From contig DAOWFB010000016.1 in the NCBI GenBank assembly GCA_030638205.1, positions 1 through 10,688 of the forward strand: DNA of 10,688 nt, read 5' to 3'. The translations under genes and the position numbers were made by a program. This DNA is from Thalassospiraceae bacterium. Its GTDB lineage: Bacteria; Pseudomonadota; Alphaproteobacteria; Rhodospirillales; Magnetovibrionaceae. Below, one piece after another: positions 1 to 7,297 of the stretch. Below the pieces are notes generated by a model, which was not told the origin of the DNA, did no database searches, and worked only from the letters and a program-made list of their open reading frames with translations. Every line of letters starts with the position of its first letter. Positions within the stretch are counted from its first letter, which is position 1.

Positions 1-14
1 ATCACCGGGATTAA
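1..14 (+). CDS. rlmH: Probable 3' end of rlmH (23S rRNA pseudouridine-1915 N3-methyltransferase), partial
   Basis: Only the last codons are in the window. Read from base 3, the sequence gives His-Arg-Asp-stop, and the two preceding bases (AT) fit the end of a Tyr or Asp/Asn/His codon, allowing Tyr-His-Arg-Asp-stop. RlmH proteins characteristically end in Pro-Tyr-His-Arg plus about one residue, and rlmH commonly lies just upstream of gpmI in alphaproteobacteria. Tail motif and position agree, but four codons are very little evidence. The stop codon overlaps the first TTAA of the repeat at 11-36. If this is wrong, these bases are simply upstream non-coding DNA. Confidence 0.4.
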
Positions 15-36
15 TTCGTTATTAAATCGTTATTAA
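11..36. promoter_or_regulatory. Three TTAA half-sites with 7-base spacers: candidate CtrA-type site / 11-base tandem repeat
   Basis: TTAA occurs at 11-14, 22-25 and 33-36, each separated by exactly 7 bases, giving two overlapping copies of TTAA-N7-TTAA. This is the classical recognition pattern of the alphaproteobacterial cell-cycle regulator CtrA. The array is also an 11-base tandem repeat (the TTCGTTA and ATCGTTA spacers are near-identical), so local duplication alone could explain the spacing. It sits 45 bases before the gpmI start and overlaps the putative rlmH stop. Binding is inference; the spacing is directly visible. Confidence 0.35.
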
Positions 37-80
37 GTCTGGGGGTGCGAATATCTAGCTTTAAGGGCTATATTAAAGAC

Positions 81-1631
81 ATGAATAAAAAAACTAATTC
101 ACCAAAAACCCCCATTGTCCTTTGTATATTGGATGGTTGGGGCGAACGAGACGAGACAACCTGCAATGCGGTAAGCGCAGGCGCCACCCCAAATTGGGAC
201 AGGCTCAATAAAACCTGTCCAAAATCAAAACTTAAGGCATCGGCACTGGATGTCGGGTTGCCCGATGGCCAAATGGGAAATTCCGAAGTAGGCCATATGA
301 CCTTGGGTGCTGGCCGGGTAATTATGCAAGACCTGCCCCGCATTGATGCCGCCATCCATGATGGCTCCCTTGATGAAAATAAAGAACTGTTAGGTTTTAT
401 AGAAAAGCTGAAAAAATCCGGCGGCACCTGTCATTTAATGGGGTTGCTTTCGCCGGGTGGGGTGCATTCGCATCACTGGCACATGCGCACCCTTGCCACA
501 ATAATTTCCAACGCAGGCGTTGAGGTAAAAGTCCACGCTTTTTTAGATGGTCGCGATACACCACCTAAAAGTGCCGCTGATTACATGAAACGTTTCGAAT
601 CAGAATGCAGGCACCTGAACGGCGTTTCCGTTGCCACAATTTGTGGACGTTACTGGGCTATGGACCGGGACAAGCGTTGGGACAGGGTAGAAAAAGCGTA
701 TAATTTGCTGGTTGATGGTGCGGGCAATAATGCGGCCAAGTCCGCAGACGTTATAAAGTCTGCATACGCCGCAGGCACAACGGACGAATTCATCGAACCC
801 ACTGCCATAAATGGATTTGATGGGATGAATGACGGAGATGGTTTGTTTATGGCAAACTTTCGATCCGACCGGGCGCGCGAAATATTGGATGCATTGGTTG
901 ACCCTGATTTTGATGGCTTTGTCCGTTCGAAAATTGTTAATTTTGCGTCCCTTTTGGGCATGGTTAATTATTCGGATAATTTAAAAAAATTCTTTTCATC
1001 ATTGTTTGCATCGGTTGAGCTTTGTGACATTTTACCAGAGCTAATATCAAATGCTGGTATGAAGCAGCTGCACATTGCCGAGACAGAAAAATATGCCCAT
1101 GTGACTTTTTTCTTTAATGGCGGGCGGGAAAAACCTTTCCCGGGTGAAAAACGAATACTTGTTCCTTCGCCAAATGTTGCAACTTATGATGAAAAACCGG
1201 AAATGTCTGCCCCCGAGGTAACCAATAAACTGGTTGAAGCAATTGAACAGGGTGAGTTTGATTTCATAGTCGTTAATTATGCCAACGGCGATATGGTTGG
1301 TCATACCGGGGTAATGGATGCAGCAATAAAGGCAGTAGAATCGCTCGATTCCTGTGTTGCCACACTGGAAAGGGCAGTTATTGATGCCGGTGGCGTAATG
1401 TTAATTACCGCAGACCACGGCAACTGTGAAAAAATGTGTCATGCCGGGCAACCGCATACGGCACACACTCTTAACAAGGTTCCGGCAATAATGGTTGGCG
1501 CACCAGATTGGGTCGTTGGCCTTGATGACGGTGGGCTAATTGACGTTGCGCCAACAATGCTAAAATTGTTTGGTATTAATATGCCAGACACAATGAATGG
1601 CCGCTCACTTATTGTTGAAAAAAAAGGTTAA
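81..1631 (+). CDS. gpmI: 2,3-bisphosphoglycerate-independent phosphoglycerate mutase
   Basis: Cytoplasmic Mn2+-dependent enzyme of glycolysis and gluconeogenesis that interconverts 3- and 2-phosphoglycerate through a phosphoserine intermediate. From the ATG at 81 it has 516 residues, the usual family length. Alkaline-phosphatase-superfamily landmarks are all present: ILDGWG with metal ligand Asp18, GNSEVGH with the phosphorylated Ser68, VHSHHWH with His129, DGRD at 156-159, RDK at 196-198, FRSDR at 260-264, NGDMVGH (Asp404, His408), TADHGN (Asp445, His446) and HTAHT (His462). A GTG at 45 in the same frame would add 12 residues. I prefer 81 because the family normally begins only a few residues before the PIVLCILDGWG segment. 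No strong ribosome-binding site is visible; AAGGG at 63-67 is rather distant. The envC-like gene starts 7 bases after the stop, so the two are probably co-transcribed. The gene ends in a run of eight A's just before the stop. Confidence 0.96.
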   Translation: MNKKTNSPKTPIVLCILDGWGERDETTCNAVSAGATPNWDRLNKTCPKSKLKASALDVGLPDGQMGNSEVGHMTLGAGRVIMQDLPRIDAAIHDGSLDENKELLGFIEKLKKSGGTCHLMGLLSPGGVHSHHWHMRTLATIISNAGVEVKVHAFLDGRDTPPKSAADYMKRFESECRHLNGVSVATICGRYWAMDRDKRWDRVEKAYNLLVDGAGNNAAKSADVIKSAYAAGTTDEFIEPTAINGFDGMNDGDGLFMANFRSDRAREILDALVDPDFDGFVRSKIVNFASLLGMVNYSDNLKKFFSSLFASVELCDILPELISNAGMKQLHIAETEKYAHVTFFFNGGREKPFPGEKRILVPSPNVATYDEKPEMSAPEVTNKLVEAIEQGEFDFIVVNYANGDMVGHTGVMDAAIKAVESLDSCVATLERAVIDAGGVMLITADHGNCEKMCHAGQPHTAHTLNKVPAIMVGAPDWVVGLDDGGLIDVAPTMLKLFGINMPDTMNGRSLIVEKKG

Positions 1632-1638
1632 GCAGTCA

Positions 1639-2952
1639 ATGCGACCGCCAGCATCTATCTTGAAAATAATATTTTTCATAACTGCTTGCTTGGCCCCTTT
1701 TTGGGCCGAGGCGCAATCTGTTAATAATTCTGCGCAATCGCTTGAAGGTGTCGAGAAAAAACTCGAAAGAAAAAAATTAGAAAGTAAAAAACTTAAAGCC
1801 GAAGCAGCCAAACTTAAAAATGAAGTTAAAGACCTAAGCGTCAATATGGTAAAAGCTGCAAAGCGAGTACAAGAACAGGAAATGAAAGTTTTTGAAATAG
1901 AAAATGAACTTTCCGATATGTCGCGTGCTACAAAATTAAAGGAAGATAGCTTGCGCCAGCGTGGCGATCAATTTTCCGGTGTTGTTATGGCACTGACAAG
2001 AATGTCACGAACCCCAACAGAAGCACTTATTGTTCAACCAATGCCACCTGAAGATATGGTGCGAAGTGCAATATTGCTTCGCTCGGCAGTTCCGCAATTA
2101 GAAAACAGTGCGCGTGCGTTGCGTGATGAACTAGATGGTTTAAGTATTGCCCGTGCCGAAATTGAAGACAGAAGAGCTGTTTTAGTTAGTGCGTCACGGT
2201 CTTTGCAGGACGAGCAAAAAACTCTCGAAACAATGATAAAGAAAAAAACCGCAATGCGAGCAGAGGCAATTTCAAAAAGCCGTGCCGCAAGTTCGCAAAT
2301 GCGCGAATTATCAAAAAAAGCTAAAACACTTCGTGAGCTGTTGAGCAAAATAGAAAATTCTCGGGCTGAAATAGCGGCCCGGATGGAGGGCAGGGGCGTT
2401 CCTGCCACAACCGCGCCAATAAAAAAAATCAATACAGCCCCCGGCCCCAATAATTCTATGGGTAATTCTATGGATGATTCTATGAATAATTCCGGGGCTA
2501 ATTCTGGGGTCGATTCGCTGGGTGGAGAGGGTGGTTTTATCGGATCAATTTCCAAAGCCCGTGGTCAACTGCCATTTCCGGTGATAGGAACCCTAATTGG
2601 CAGTTACGGACAGGATTTGGGAAATGGCATAAGCCGCAAGGGTATTTCCATAGAAACCATGCATCAGGCGCAGGTAATATCGCCCTTTGACGGCAAGGTG
2701 GTGTTCTCTGGGCCATTTCGTAGATATGGGCAGCTATTGATAATCGATCACGGCGAAGGATATCATAGCCTTCTCGCAGGGCTGGGGCGGATTGATGCCA
2801 TTTTGGGCAACCCTGTGCTTGCTGGTGAGCCGGTTGCTATTATGAATGAGACCGGTGAACAGCCAGTTCTTTATGTTGAGTTTCGTCGCAATAATGAACC
2901 AGTTAACCCCCTGCCATGGCTTGTGCAGCGCAAAGGAAAAAACCAAGGATGA
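1639..2952 (+). CDS. envC: EnvC-like murein hydrolase activator (coiled coil plus degenerate LytM/M23 domain)
   Basis: Predicted secreted periplasmic protein of 437 residues that should activate cell-wall amidases during division rather than cut murein itself. A signal peptide (hydrophobic from about residue 7 to 22, Ala-Glu-Ala cleavage site before Gln26) leads into a long charged coiled coil (about 35-250), a low-complexity linker with Asn-Ser-Met-x repeats (272-295), and a C-terminal LytM-type domain (about 310-430) ending in YVEFR and PVNPLPWL. The zinc ligands of active M23 peptidases are missing: the HxGxD position reads RKGISIE, the second motif reads LLAGL instead of YxHL, and the usual LHFE reads LYVE. 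E. coli EnvC is degenerate in the same way. The start at 1639 is chosen because it gives a clean signal peptide; an in-frame ATG at 1597 lies inside gpmI. AAAGG within 1623-1627 may serve as ribosome-binding site. Its stop overlaps the ctpA start (ATGA, 2949-2952). Confidence 0.88.
   Translation: MRPPASILKIIFFITACLAPFWAEAQSVNNSAQSLEGVEKKLERKKLESKKLKAEAAKLKNEVKDLSVNMVKAAKRVQEQEMKVFEIENELSDMSRATKLKEDSLRQRGDQFSGVVMALTRMSRTPTEALIVQPMPPEDMVRSAILLRSAVPQLENSARALRDELDGLSIARAEIEDRRAVLVSASRSLQDEQKTLETMIKKKTAMRAEAISKSRAASSQMRELSKKAKTLRELLSKIENSRAEIAARMEGRGVPATTAPIKKINTAPGPNNSMGNSMDDSMNNSGANSGVDSLGGEGGFIGSISKARGQLPFPVIGTLIGSYGQDLGNGISRKGISIETMHQAQVISPFDGKVVFSGPFRRYGQLLIIDHGEGYHSLLAGLGRIDAILGNPVLAGEPVAIMNETGEQPVLYVEFRRNNEPVNPLPWLVQRKGKNQG
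2452..2523 (+). repeat. 12-base coding repeat, six Asn/Asp-Ser-Met-x units in the EnvC-like linker
   Basis: Six in-frame 12-base units encode NSMG, NSMD, DSMN, NSGA, NSGV and DSLG (residues 272-295). The first three are closest to the unit AAT-TCT-ATG-GGT; the later ones have drifted. The array lies between the coiled coil and the LytM domain, so it probably acts as a flexible spacer. A run of eight A's (2421-2428) lies just upstream. Confidence 0.8.
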
Positions 2953-4352
2953 TAAATAAAACCCTAAAAATTGTGCTGCTTAGTACTTTTATTGTGTTTT
3001 CTAGTTTCTCTGGCTCTGTATACGCAACAGAAACAGACAACAAAAAAACGTATGACTTGCTTAATCTATTCGGCGAAGTATTTGAACGGGTGCGTTCCCA
3101 ATATGTTGACGATACCGATGATCAAAAACTTATTGAATCGGCCATTTCCGGAATGCTTAATTCCTTGGATCCACACTCTAGCTATCTTGATAAAAAAACA
3201 TTTTCAGATATGCAGGTTCACAACAAGGGTGAATTTGGTGGGCTTGGCATAGAGGTCACAATGGAAAATGGATTGGTTAAAGTTATTTCGCCAATTGACG
3301 ATACGCCCGCATTCAAAGCTGGAATAAAGCCGGGTGATTTTTTTACGCATCTTGATGGTAACCCAATTATTGGAATGACCCTTAACGAAGCCGTTGATCA
3401 AATGCGGGGGAAAGTCGGAACCGATATAAAGCTAACGGTACTGCGCGAAGGCGTGGATCCGTTTGATGTAACCATTACCCGTGCGGTTATAAAAATAAGA
3501 ACGGTTAGGTCGGACGTGGTTGATGATATTGGCTATGTGCGTATTACCCAATTTAATGCTCAGGCAATGGTCGGTTTGGAAAAAGCGTTTAATAAATTTA
3601 ACAAAGAACCGGGCAAGGGAAAATTACGCGGAGTAATTATTGACCTTCGTTCCAACCCCGGTGGGTTGCTTGATCAGGCAGTTTCAATTTCTGATGCGTT
3701 TCTTGATAGCGGTGAAATTGTTTCAATTCGTTCCAAGAAAAAACCAGAAGAAGGCCAACGTTTTCAGGCGCGCCGTGGTGATATTTCAGGCGGAATCCCC
3801 ATTGTTGTAATGATAAATGGCGGCTCGGCCTCGGCCTCGGAAATTGTTGCAGGTGCCCTTCAAGATCATGGGCGGGCAATAATTTTAGGAACCAAATCAT
3901 TCGGTAAAGGTTCGGTTCAAACCATCCAACCATTAAGCGGATATGGAGCGATAAAAATAACAACATCGCGTTATTACACCCCGTCGGGGCGGTCCATACA
4001 GTCGGTTGGAATTACGCCAGATATTATTGTGCCGTTGGCCAAGATTGAATCACTCGAGCCATCAAAATTGCGTCGGGAAAGAGATCTTCGTGGCGCGCTA
4101 GATAAAGATAATGGCCAGAAAAAAGATAAGAAAGAAGATAAAGAAAAGGCCGCAAAAAACGTTGATGGTCACAATGATGGCAAGGACGATGATAAGGACG
4201 ATGATAAGGACGATGATAAGGACGATGATAAGGACGATGATAAAGCCGATGATAAAAAAAATGAAACCAAAGATTATCAGCTTACCCGTGCGCGTGACCT
4301 TATTCGCGGCATTTCCCTTTATCAGGAAATGAAATCAAGTGAGAACCAATGA
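2949..4352 (+). CDS. ctpA: C-terminal processing protease CtpA (S41 family, PDZ-containing)
   Basis: Exported serine protease of 467 residues that degrades or trims periplasmic and envelope proteins from their C-termini. In the cell-wall context its likely substrates include murein hydrolases or their regulators (inference). An N-terminal hydrophobic signal (about 5-25, ending near Tyr-Ala-Thr) is followed by the N-terminal helical part with SLDPHSSYL, a PDZ domain (about 95-170, GGLGIEV through LREG), and the protease core (about 190-365). The core shows DLRSNPGG (232-239), NGGSASASEI with catalytic Ser295, SFGKGSVQ with Lys320 and Gln324, and RYYTPSGRSIQ. The Ser-to-Lys distance of 25 matches E. 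coli Tsp. The C-terminal tail (about 370-467) is highly charged and includes five exact Lys-Asp-Asp-Asp repeats, unlike the family core. The start at 2949 overlaps the upstream stop (ATGA), with AAAGGA at 2932-2937 as a likely ribosome-binding site. Its own stop overlaps the next start. Confidence 0.95.
   Translation: MINKTLKIVLLSTFIVFSSFSGSVYATETDNKKTYDLLNLFGEVFERVRSQYVDDTDDQKLIESAISGMLNSLDPHSSYLDKKTFSDMQVHNKGEFGGLGIEVTMENGLVKVISPIDDTPAFKAGIKPGDFFTHLDGNPIIGMTLNEAVDQMRGKVGTDIKLTVLREGVDPFDVTITRAVIKIRTVRSDVVDDIGYVRITQFNAQAMVGLEKAFNKFNKEPGKGKLRGVIIDLRSNPGGLLDQAVSISDAFLDSGEIVSIRSKKKPEEGQRFQARRGDISGGIPIVVMINGGSASASEIVAGALQDHGRAIILGTKSFGKGSVQTIQPLSGYGAIKITTSRYYTPSGRSIQSVGITPDIIVPLAKIESLEPSKLRRERDLRGALDKDNGQKKDKKEDKEKAAKNVDGHNDGKDDDKDDDKDDDKDDDKDDDKADDKKNETKDYQLTRARDLIRGISLYQEMKSSENQ
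4182..4253 (+). repeat. 12-base tandem repeat encoding (Lys-Asp-Asp-Asp)5 in the CtpA tail
   Basis: Five perfect copies of AAGGACGATGAT occupy 4182-4193, 4194-4205, 4206-4217, 4218-4229 and 4230-4241. A sixth, diverged unit (AAAGCCGATGAT, Lys-Ala-Asp-Asp) follows at 4242-4253. The unit is a multiple of three, so copy-number change keeps the frame. Exact identity at the DNA level implies recent expansion. A run of eight A's follows at 4254-4261. Confidence 0.95.
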
Positions 4353-5809
4353 AGCTTCCGATTAAATTCAAGCTTGATGCACTCAAAGGGCCGATTTCAA
4401 ATATTGTCGGCAAGCTTGGTGCCGTGAAGGGCTTGCTTGGCCTTTTTGGTAAAAAGAAAAAGAAAAAAATTGACGAAGATGAATTGGATGAAGACGATTT
4501 CATTCCATCGCCATCGCGTAAAAACGGTGACGAACCTGATGAAGGTGACGATTCCGATGACGGCCTAGATGATGAAGAAATTCCCGAATTTGATGAAGAG
4601 CTCACAGAAGAAGAAATAGAAGAAGAAGCGCAAAAAAAGAAACGCTTAATCATGTTCGGCGGCGGCGGGGCAGGTGCTGCTACCATCTTGGGAATTATAG
4701 CGTGGTTGGTTATGGCTCCGGCTGAAGATGGCGGTTCCATGCCTGATCCCAGGGTTCCGCTGGTGGTTGAAAATCTGGAAAACCTTGAAGCCGAAACGTT
4801 TGCGCTGGATCAAGCTTTGGGCCGTCAGCCATTAACATCATCTGGTGCAGGTGCGGGCCAAGGAACTGGTCAGGGAAAAACCTTAAATGAATTAGCTGCA
4901 GGGGCTACGACGGGCAATGCAGCACCCGGAGCTGGCGTGGTTGTTCCGGCAACCACCAAGGATGCGTTTGCGGCTCTTTCCCCCGCACCTAGGGGAACCC
5001 CTTTAAAGCCCGCGCCAAATTATGAAATGATAGAAGAAACCGATATGGGAATGCTTCCCAGAATATCTGAAAAAGGGCAGACCTCGTTTAATGAATATTC
5101 ACGTCCCTATGAGGGTAAAAAATCAGACAAGCCACGGGTTGCGGTAATAGTTTCCGGCCTTGGCCATTCTCGCGCCGCTACTGATGCGGCCATAAATAAT
5201 TTACCTCCGGAAATAAGTCTGGCAATTGATTCACATGCCCGCGGCGTAAGCTATTGGATGGAGCGCGCCCGTGAATTTGGGCACGAGGTTCTTCTAACTT
5301 TGCCGCTGGAATCTGAAACTTTTCCGTTTGAAGACCCTGGTCCGGGTACGCTGCGGGTTTTGAGCGCACCAGAAGAAAACGTAAATCAAATGGAATGGGT
5401 AATGAGCCGGGCATCAGGATTTTTTGGTTTGATGGGTGTTGCCGGATCAAAATTCACAACCAATGATGAGCAGATATCGTTCATGTTAAAGGCCATAAAA
5501 GATCGCGGCATTATGTTTGTTGATGGTGGCTACACACCGTTTAGCCTTGTCCCACGTATTGCGTTTAAGGAAAAAGTTACATGGGCAGCCGTAGAAATTG
5601 ATTTGGATAGAAAACTTGAAGGTTCGGCAATAGATTTAAAATTGGCCGAATTTGAAAAACTGGCAACAAGCAGGTCGCTTGCGATTGGTAGAATATCAAA
5701 CTCTCCGGTATCGCTTGCACGTTTGAGCGCATGGATTAAAACACTATCTGACAAGGGTATAGAGCTTGTCCCGGTATCTGCACTGGCCAATAAACAGCTT
5801 ATTAGATAG
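4349..5809 (+). CDS. Membrane-anchored divergent polysaccharide deacetylase (YibQ/DUF610 family)
   Basis: Protein of 486 residues with three parts. The cytoplasmic N-terminus has a Lys6 block (35-40) followed by a strongly acidic stretch (about 41-93). One membrane helix spans about 99-122 after a KKKR stop signal. A Gly/Ala/Pro-rich linker (about 160-225) leads to the C-terminal divergent polysaccharide deacetylase domain (about 261-482), expected in the periplasm. Domain landmarks are VAVIVSGLGHSR (264-275), GHEVLLTLPLE (311-321), DPGPGTL (329-335), RGIMFVDGG (386-394) and LVPVSAL at the end. Where gammaproteobacterial YibQ proteins, as I recall them, have an Asp-Asp metal motif after the first strand, this one has Ser-Gly, so deacetylase activity is doubtful. 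The biochemical role of the family is not established. E. coli also places yibQ directly after gpmI-envC, which supports a wall-related role. It overlaps ctpA by 4 bases; rppH follows after 13. Confidence 0.85.
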   Translation: MKLPIKFKLDALKGPISNIVGKLGAVKGLLGLFGKKKKKKIDEDELDEDDFIPSPSRKNGDEPDEGDDSDDGLDDEEIPEFDEELTEEEIEEEAQKKKRLIMFGGGGAGAATILGIIAWLVMAPAEDGGSMPDPRVPLVVENLENLEAETFALDQALGRQPLTSSGAGAGQGTGQGKTLNELAAGATTGNAAPGAGVVVPATTKDAFAALSPAPRGTPLKPAPNYEMIEETDMGMLPRISEKGQTSFNEYSRPYEGKKSDKPRVAVIVSGLGHSRAATDAAINNLPPEISLAIDSHARGVSYWMERAREFGHEVLLTLPLESETFPFEDPGPGTLRVLSAPEENVNQMEWVMSRASGFFGLMGVAGSKFTTNDEQISFMLKAIKDRGIMFVDGGYTPFSLVPRIAFKEKVTWAAVEIDLDRKLEGSAIDLKLAEFEKLATSRSLAIGRISNSPVSLARLSAWIKTLSDKGIELVPVSALANKQLIR

Positions 5810-5822
5810 AAAATCATAACCA

Positions 5823-6323
5823 ATGAGCACCACCAACAATTTAACTAATAATCTTCCTTATCGTCTTGGTGTTGGGGCCATGATATTGAACAATAATAAT
5901 AATGTTTTCGTTGCCAAGCGCATCGATACGCCGGGGGATGCATGGCAAATGCCACAGGGTGGAATTGACAAAGACGAAGACCCAGACGTGGCAGTTTTTC
6001 GCGAAGTAGAAGAAGAAATAGGAACTGCCAAGTGTGAAATAATTGCAAAATCAAACGGTTGGCTGACTTATGACATACCAGATGATTTGCGTTCAAAATT
6101 ATGGGGCGGCAAATACCGCGGCCAGAAACAAAAATGGTATGTCATGCGTTTTATTGGCCAAGATAGCGAGATAGTTCTGGACGCACATCATGCGCCTGAA
6201 TTTTCAGAGTGGCAGTGGACAGAAATTAATAATCTTCCCAATCTTATAGTTCCATTTAAACGTGAGCTTTATAATAAAATTGTGGACGAATTTTCACATA
6301 TTGTAACAAGAGATAACGGATGA
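5823..6323 (+). CDS. rppH: RNA pyrophosphohydrolase (Nudix family)
   Basis: Cytoplasmic enzyme of 166 residues that removes pyrophosphate or phosphate from the 5' end of primary transcripts, which opens them to RNase E-dependent decay. The complete Nudix box lies at 46-68: Gly46, Glu52, Arg60-Glu61, Glu64-Glu65 and Gly67 fit GX5EX7REUXEEXGU. The preceding WQMPQGGID, the later LWGGKYRGQKQKWY, and the C-terminal FSEWQW segment are typical of RppH rather than of general Nudix enzymes. The position after the YibQ-like gene is as expected in alphaproteobacteria. Upstream spacing is only 13 bases and shows no clear Shine-Dalgarno motif, so translation may depend on the preceding gene. The stop overlaps the antiporter start (ATGA, 6320-6323). 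The N-terminus is about 10 residues longer and Asn/Thr-rich compared with the compact family start; the ATG at 5823 is the only suitable one. Confidence 0.93.
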   Translation: MSTTNNLTNNLPYRLGVGAMILNNNNNVFVAKRIDTPGDAWQMPQGGIDKDEDPDVAVFREVEEEIGTAKCEIIAKSNGWLTYDIPDDLRSKLWGGKYRGQKQKWYVMRFIGQDSEIVLDAHHAPEFSEWQWTEINNLPNLIVPFKRELYNKIVDEFSHIVTRDNG

Positions 6324-7297
6324 CATATTTACTGCTAATTATCGGAAGTGTCTTGTTGCTTGGTGGCGCCGAGGTAATGGTTCGCGGTGCGGTGCAGGTC
6401 GCAACCCGACTTGGTCTGTCATCGCTTTTAATCGGCATGACCGTTGTTGCCTTTGGTACCTCGGCCCCGGAAATGGTTGTTAGCATGAACGCCGCATTAT
6501 CCGGAACATCGGGCATAGCGATGGGTAATGTGGTTGGTTCAAACACCGCAAATATTTTGCTGATACTGGGCGCAACTTGTATGGTTGCCCCGGTTTTGGT
6601 CGACCCCAAGGCCATAATGCGCGATGGAATTATGCTGCTAGGGGCATCGGTATTTTTTGTTTGGATTTCTCTGCTTGGGCATATTGGTTCGACCATTGGC
6701 GCGGCAATGGTTTTGGTGTTGGTTATTTATTTTGTTCAGGCATATCTTCGCGAGCGCAAAAATGGTTCTGCCAGCGCAAAATTACATGAACGCGAAACCG
6801 AAGAATTTAAAGACATAGAAATAAATATGTGGGCGGCTTGGGCCTTTTTCATATTTGGTCTTGCCGGCGTTATTTATGGTGCCGATCTTTTGGTTGAAAG
6901 CGGCACCGAAATCGCCCGTAGCCTTGGCGTATCGGAAGAAGTAATCGGCCTTACTATTATTGCATTTGGCACGTCGTTGCCGGAATTAGCGGCATCTGTG
7001 GTTGCCGCGTTTAGGGGCCATACCGACGTTGCCGTTGGTAATATTGTTGGCTCTAACCTTTTTAATATATTGCTTGTTGCAGGTGGTGTTGCCGCTGTTC
7101 ATCCGTTGGATGTGCCGGAACAAATACAAAGGTTTGATTTATGGGTAATGCTGGCCGCTACTATTGGGCTATTTGCTTATCTTGCTTTGGGCAAACGCTT
7201 TCGTCGGCGCGAGGGCGTTTTGTTATTAAGCGCATATGGCGGCTATGTGGCCTTGCAAGCATATGGGGTATCCAACCTATATCAATGGATTCCCTAG
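6320..7297 (+). CDS. Calcium/sodium antiporter of the CaCA family (YrbG-like)
   Basis: Inner-membrane cation exchanger of 325 residues expected to expel Ca2+ in exchange for Na+ or H+. It has the internal duplication of the family, with about five helices on each side of a charged cytoplasmic loop (about 143-168). The alpha-1 repeat reads AFGTSAPE (44-51, ion-binding Glu51) followed by GNVVGSN (69-75). The alpha-2 repeat reads AFGTSLPE (215-222, Glu222) followed by GNIVGSN (240-246). Length matches bacterial YrbG. Ion specificity cannot be decided from sequence. It overlaps rppH by four bases and so probably belongs to the same transcript, although I do not know of a functional link. It is the last gene of the tight series: the next start is 64 bases on. 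Confidence 0.93.
   Translation: MTYLLLIIGSVLLLGGAEVMVRGAVQVATRLGLSSLLIGMTVVAFGTSAPEMVVSMNAALSGTSGIAMGNVVGSNTANILLILGATCMVAPVLVDPKAIMRDGIMLLGASVFFVWISLLGHIGSTIGAAMVLVLVIYFVQAYLRERKNGSASAKLHERETEEFKDIEINMWAAWAFFIFGLAGVIYGADLLVESGTEIARSLGVSEEVIGLTIIAFGTSLPELAASVVAAFRGHTDVAVGNIVGSNLFNILLVAGGVAAVHPLDVPEQIQRFDLWVMLAATIGLFAYLALGKRFRRREGVLLLSAYGGYVALQAYGVSNLYQWIP

Noticed and set aside
45..80. GTG at 45 as the gpmI start
   Set aside because: It would add 12 residues not typical of the family, and the ATG at 81 gives the usual length and N-terminus.
2034..2555. Minus-strand 173-codon ORF opposite the EnvC-like gene
   Set aside because: Its composition is the mirror of the coiled-coil coding strand (Ser/Ile/Ala/Leu-rich), and it overlaps a well-supported gene entirely.
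2565..2940. Active M23 endopeptidase in the EnvC-like gene
   Set aside because: The metal-binding His and Asp positions are all replaced, so an activator role fits better.
4111..4332. Alternative-frame ORF over the CtpA repeat giving Arg/Lys-Thr-Met-Ile repeats
   Set aside because: It is a shadow of the 12-base repeat inside ctpA, with no ribosome-binding site or independent support.
4300..4740. Minus-strand 146-codon ORF rich in Ser and Phe
   Set aside because: The poly-Ser and poly-Phe come from GAA/GAT and AAA runs of the acidic/basic arm on the other strand.
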